A stretch of 64,000 nt of DNA from Rhodospirillaceae bacterium. Lineage in GTDB: Bacteria; Pseudomonadota; Alphaproteobacteria; Rhodospirillales; UBA2165. The notes beneath the pieces are model-generated. The model was not told the origin of the DNA. It saw nothing but the letters and a program-made list of their open reading frames with translations, and ran no database searches. The stretch covers positions 1-64,000 of the forward strand of contig JABIHH010000066.1 in NCBI GenBank assembly GCA_018649725.1, written 5' to 3'. A program made the position numbers and the translations under genes. Each line of letters opens with the position of its first letter. The first letter of the stretch is position 1. Positions 63,923-64,000 of this stretch are shown here, piece by piece.

Positions 63923-64000
63923 TTAGGCCGGCACTTTTTCGGCTGGTTCGTCCTTCATATTTCGATCGAACATCTCGCCTTGTTTTTTGGTGGCGAGGAT
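63923..64000 (-). CDS. C-terminal end of an unidentified CDS running off the right edge
   Basis: Reverse strand reads ...ILATKKQGEMFDRNMKDEPAEKVPA*, with stop at 63923-63925. Confidence 0.45.
   Translation of the reverse strand: MLATKKQGEMFDRNMKDEPAEKVPA

Overview
64 kb of an alphaproteobacterial chromosome (gene order and protein families suggest a Rhodospirillales-like or marine lineage). Most of it is core genome: tRNA-Asp, the complete nuoA-N complex I operon, birA-coaX-RNase J-DUF1467, proS-lolC/E-lolD-dnaE, rpsB-tsf-pyrH-frr-uppS-cdsA-dxr-rseP-bamA-skp-lpxD-fabZ-lpxA-lpxI-lpxB, then gloA-like, gltA, gltX, and near the right edge aroC and fabI. Accessory material sits in three places. 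(1) At 0.1-8.5 kb there is a putative catabolic cluster: group-D flavin monooxygenase / acyl-CoA-dehydrogenase-like protein, acyl-CoA ligase, methyltransferase, glutamine-synthetase-like ligase, Rieske oxygenase alpha and beta, and a CDF transporter. (2) At 27.5-30.7 kb an orphan PAS histidine kinase, a Tag glycosylase and a small secreted protein lie between otherwise core genes. (3) At 56.7-60.5 kb there is a decayed region. The best observations are direct signs of gene decay or rearrangement: a comEC remnant with a readable one-base frameshift that is fused to the tail of an unrelated CMD-family gene; a DASS-transporter fragment fused to a GST C-terminal fragment at the left edge; an EF-hand gene interrupted by one in-frame TAA; and a family of degenerate inverted repeats flanking a TPR-methyltransferase. 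The GS-like + Rieske + flavin monooxygenase cluster is the nearest thing to an uncharacterised system, but it resembles known aniline-type and indole-acetate-type logic and its substrate cannot be assigned from sequence. I saw no CRISPR array, prophage or transposase. All family calls come from motif recognition; no searches were run.
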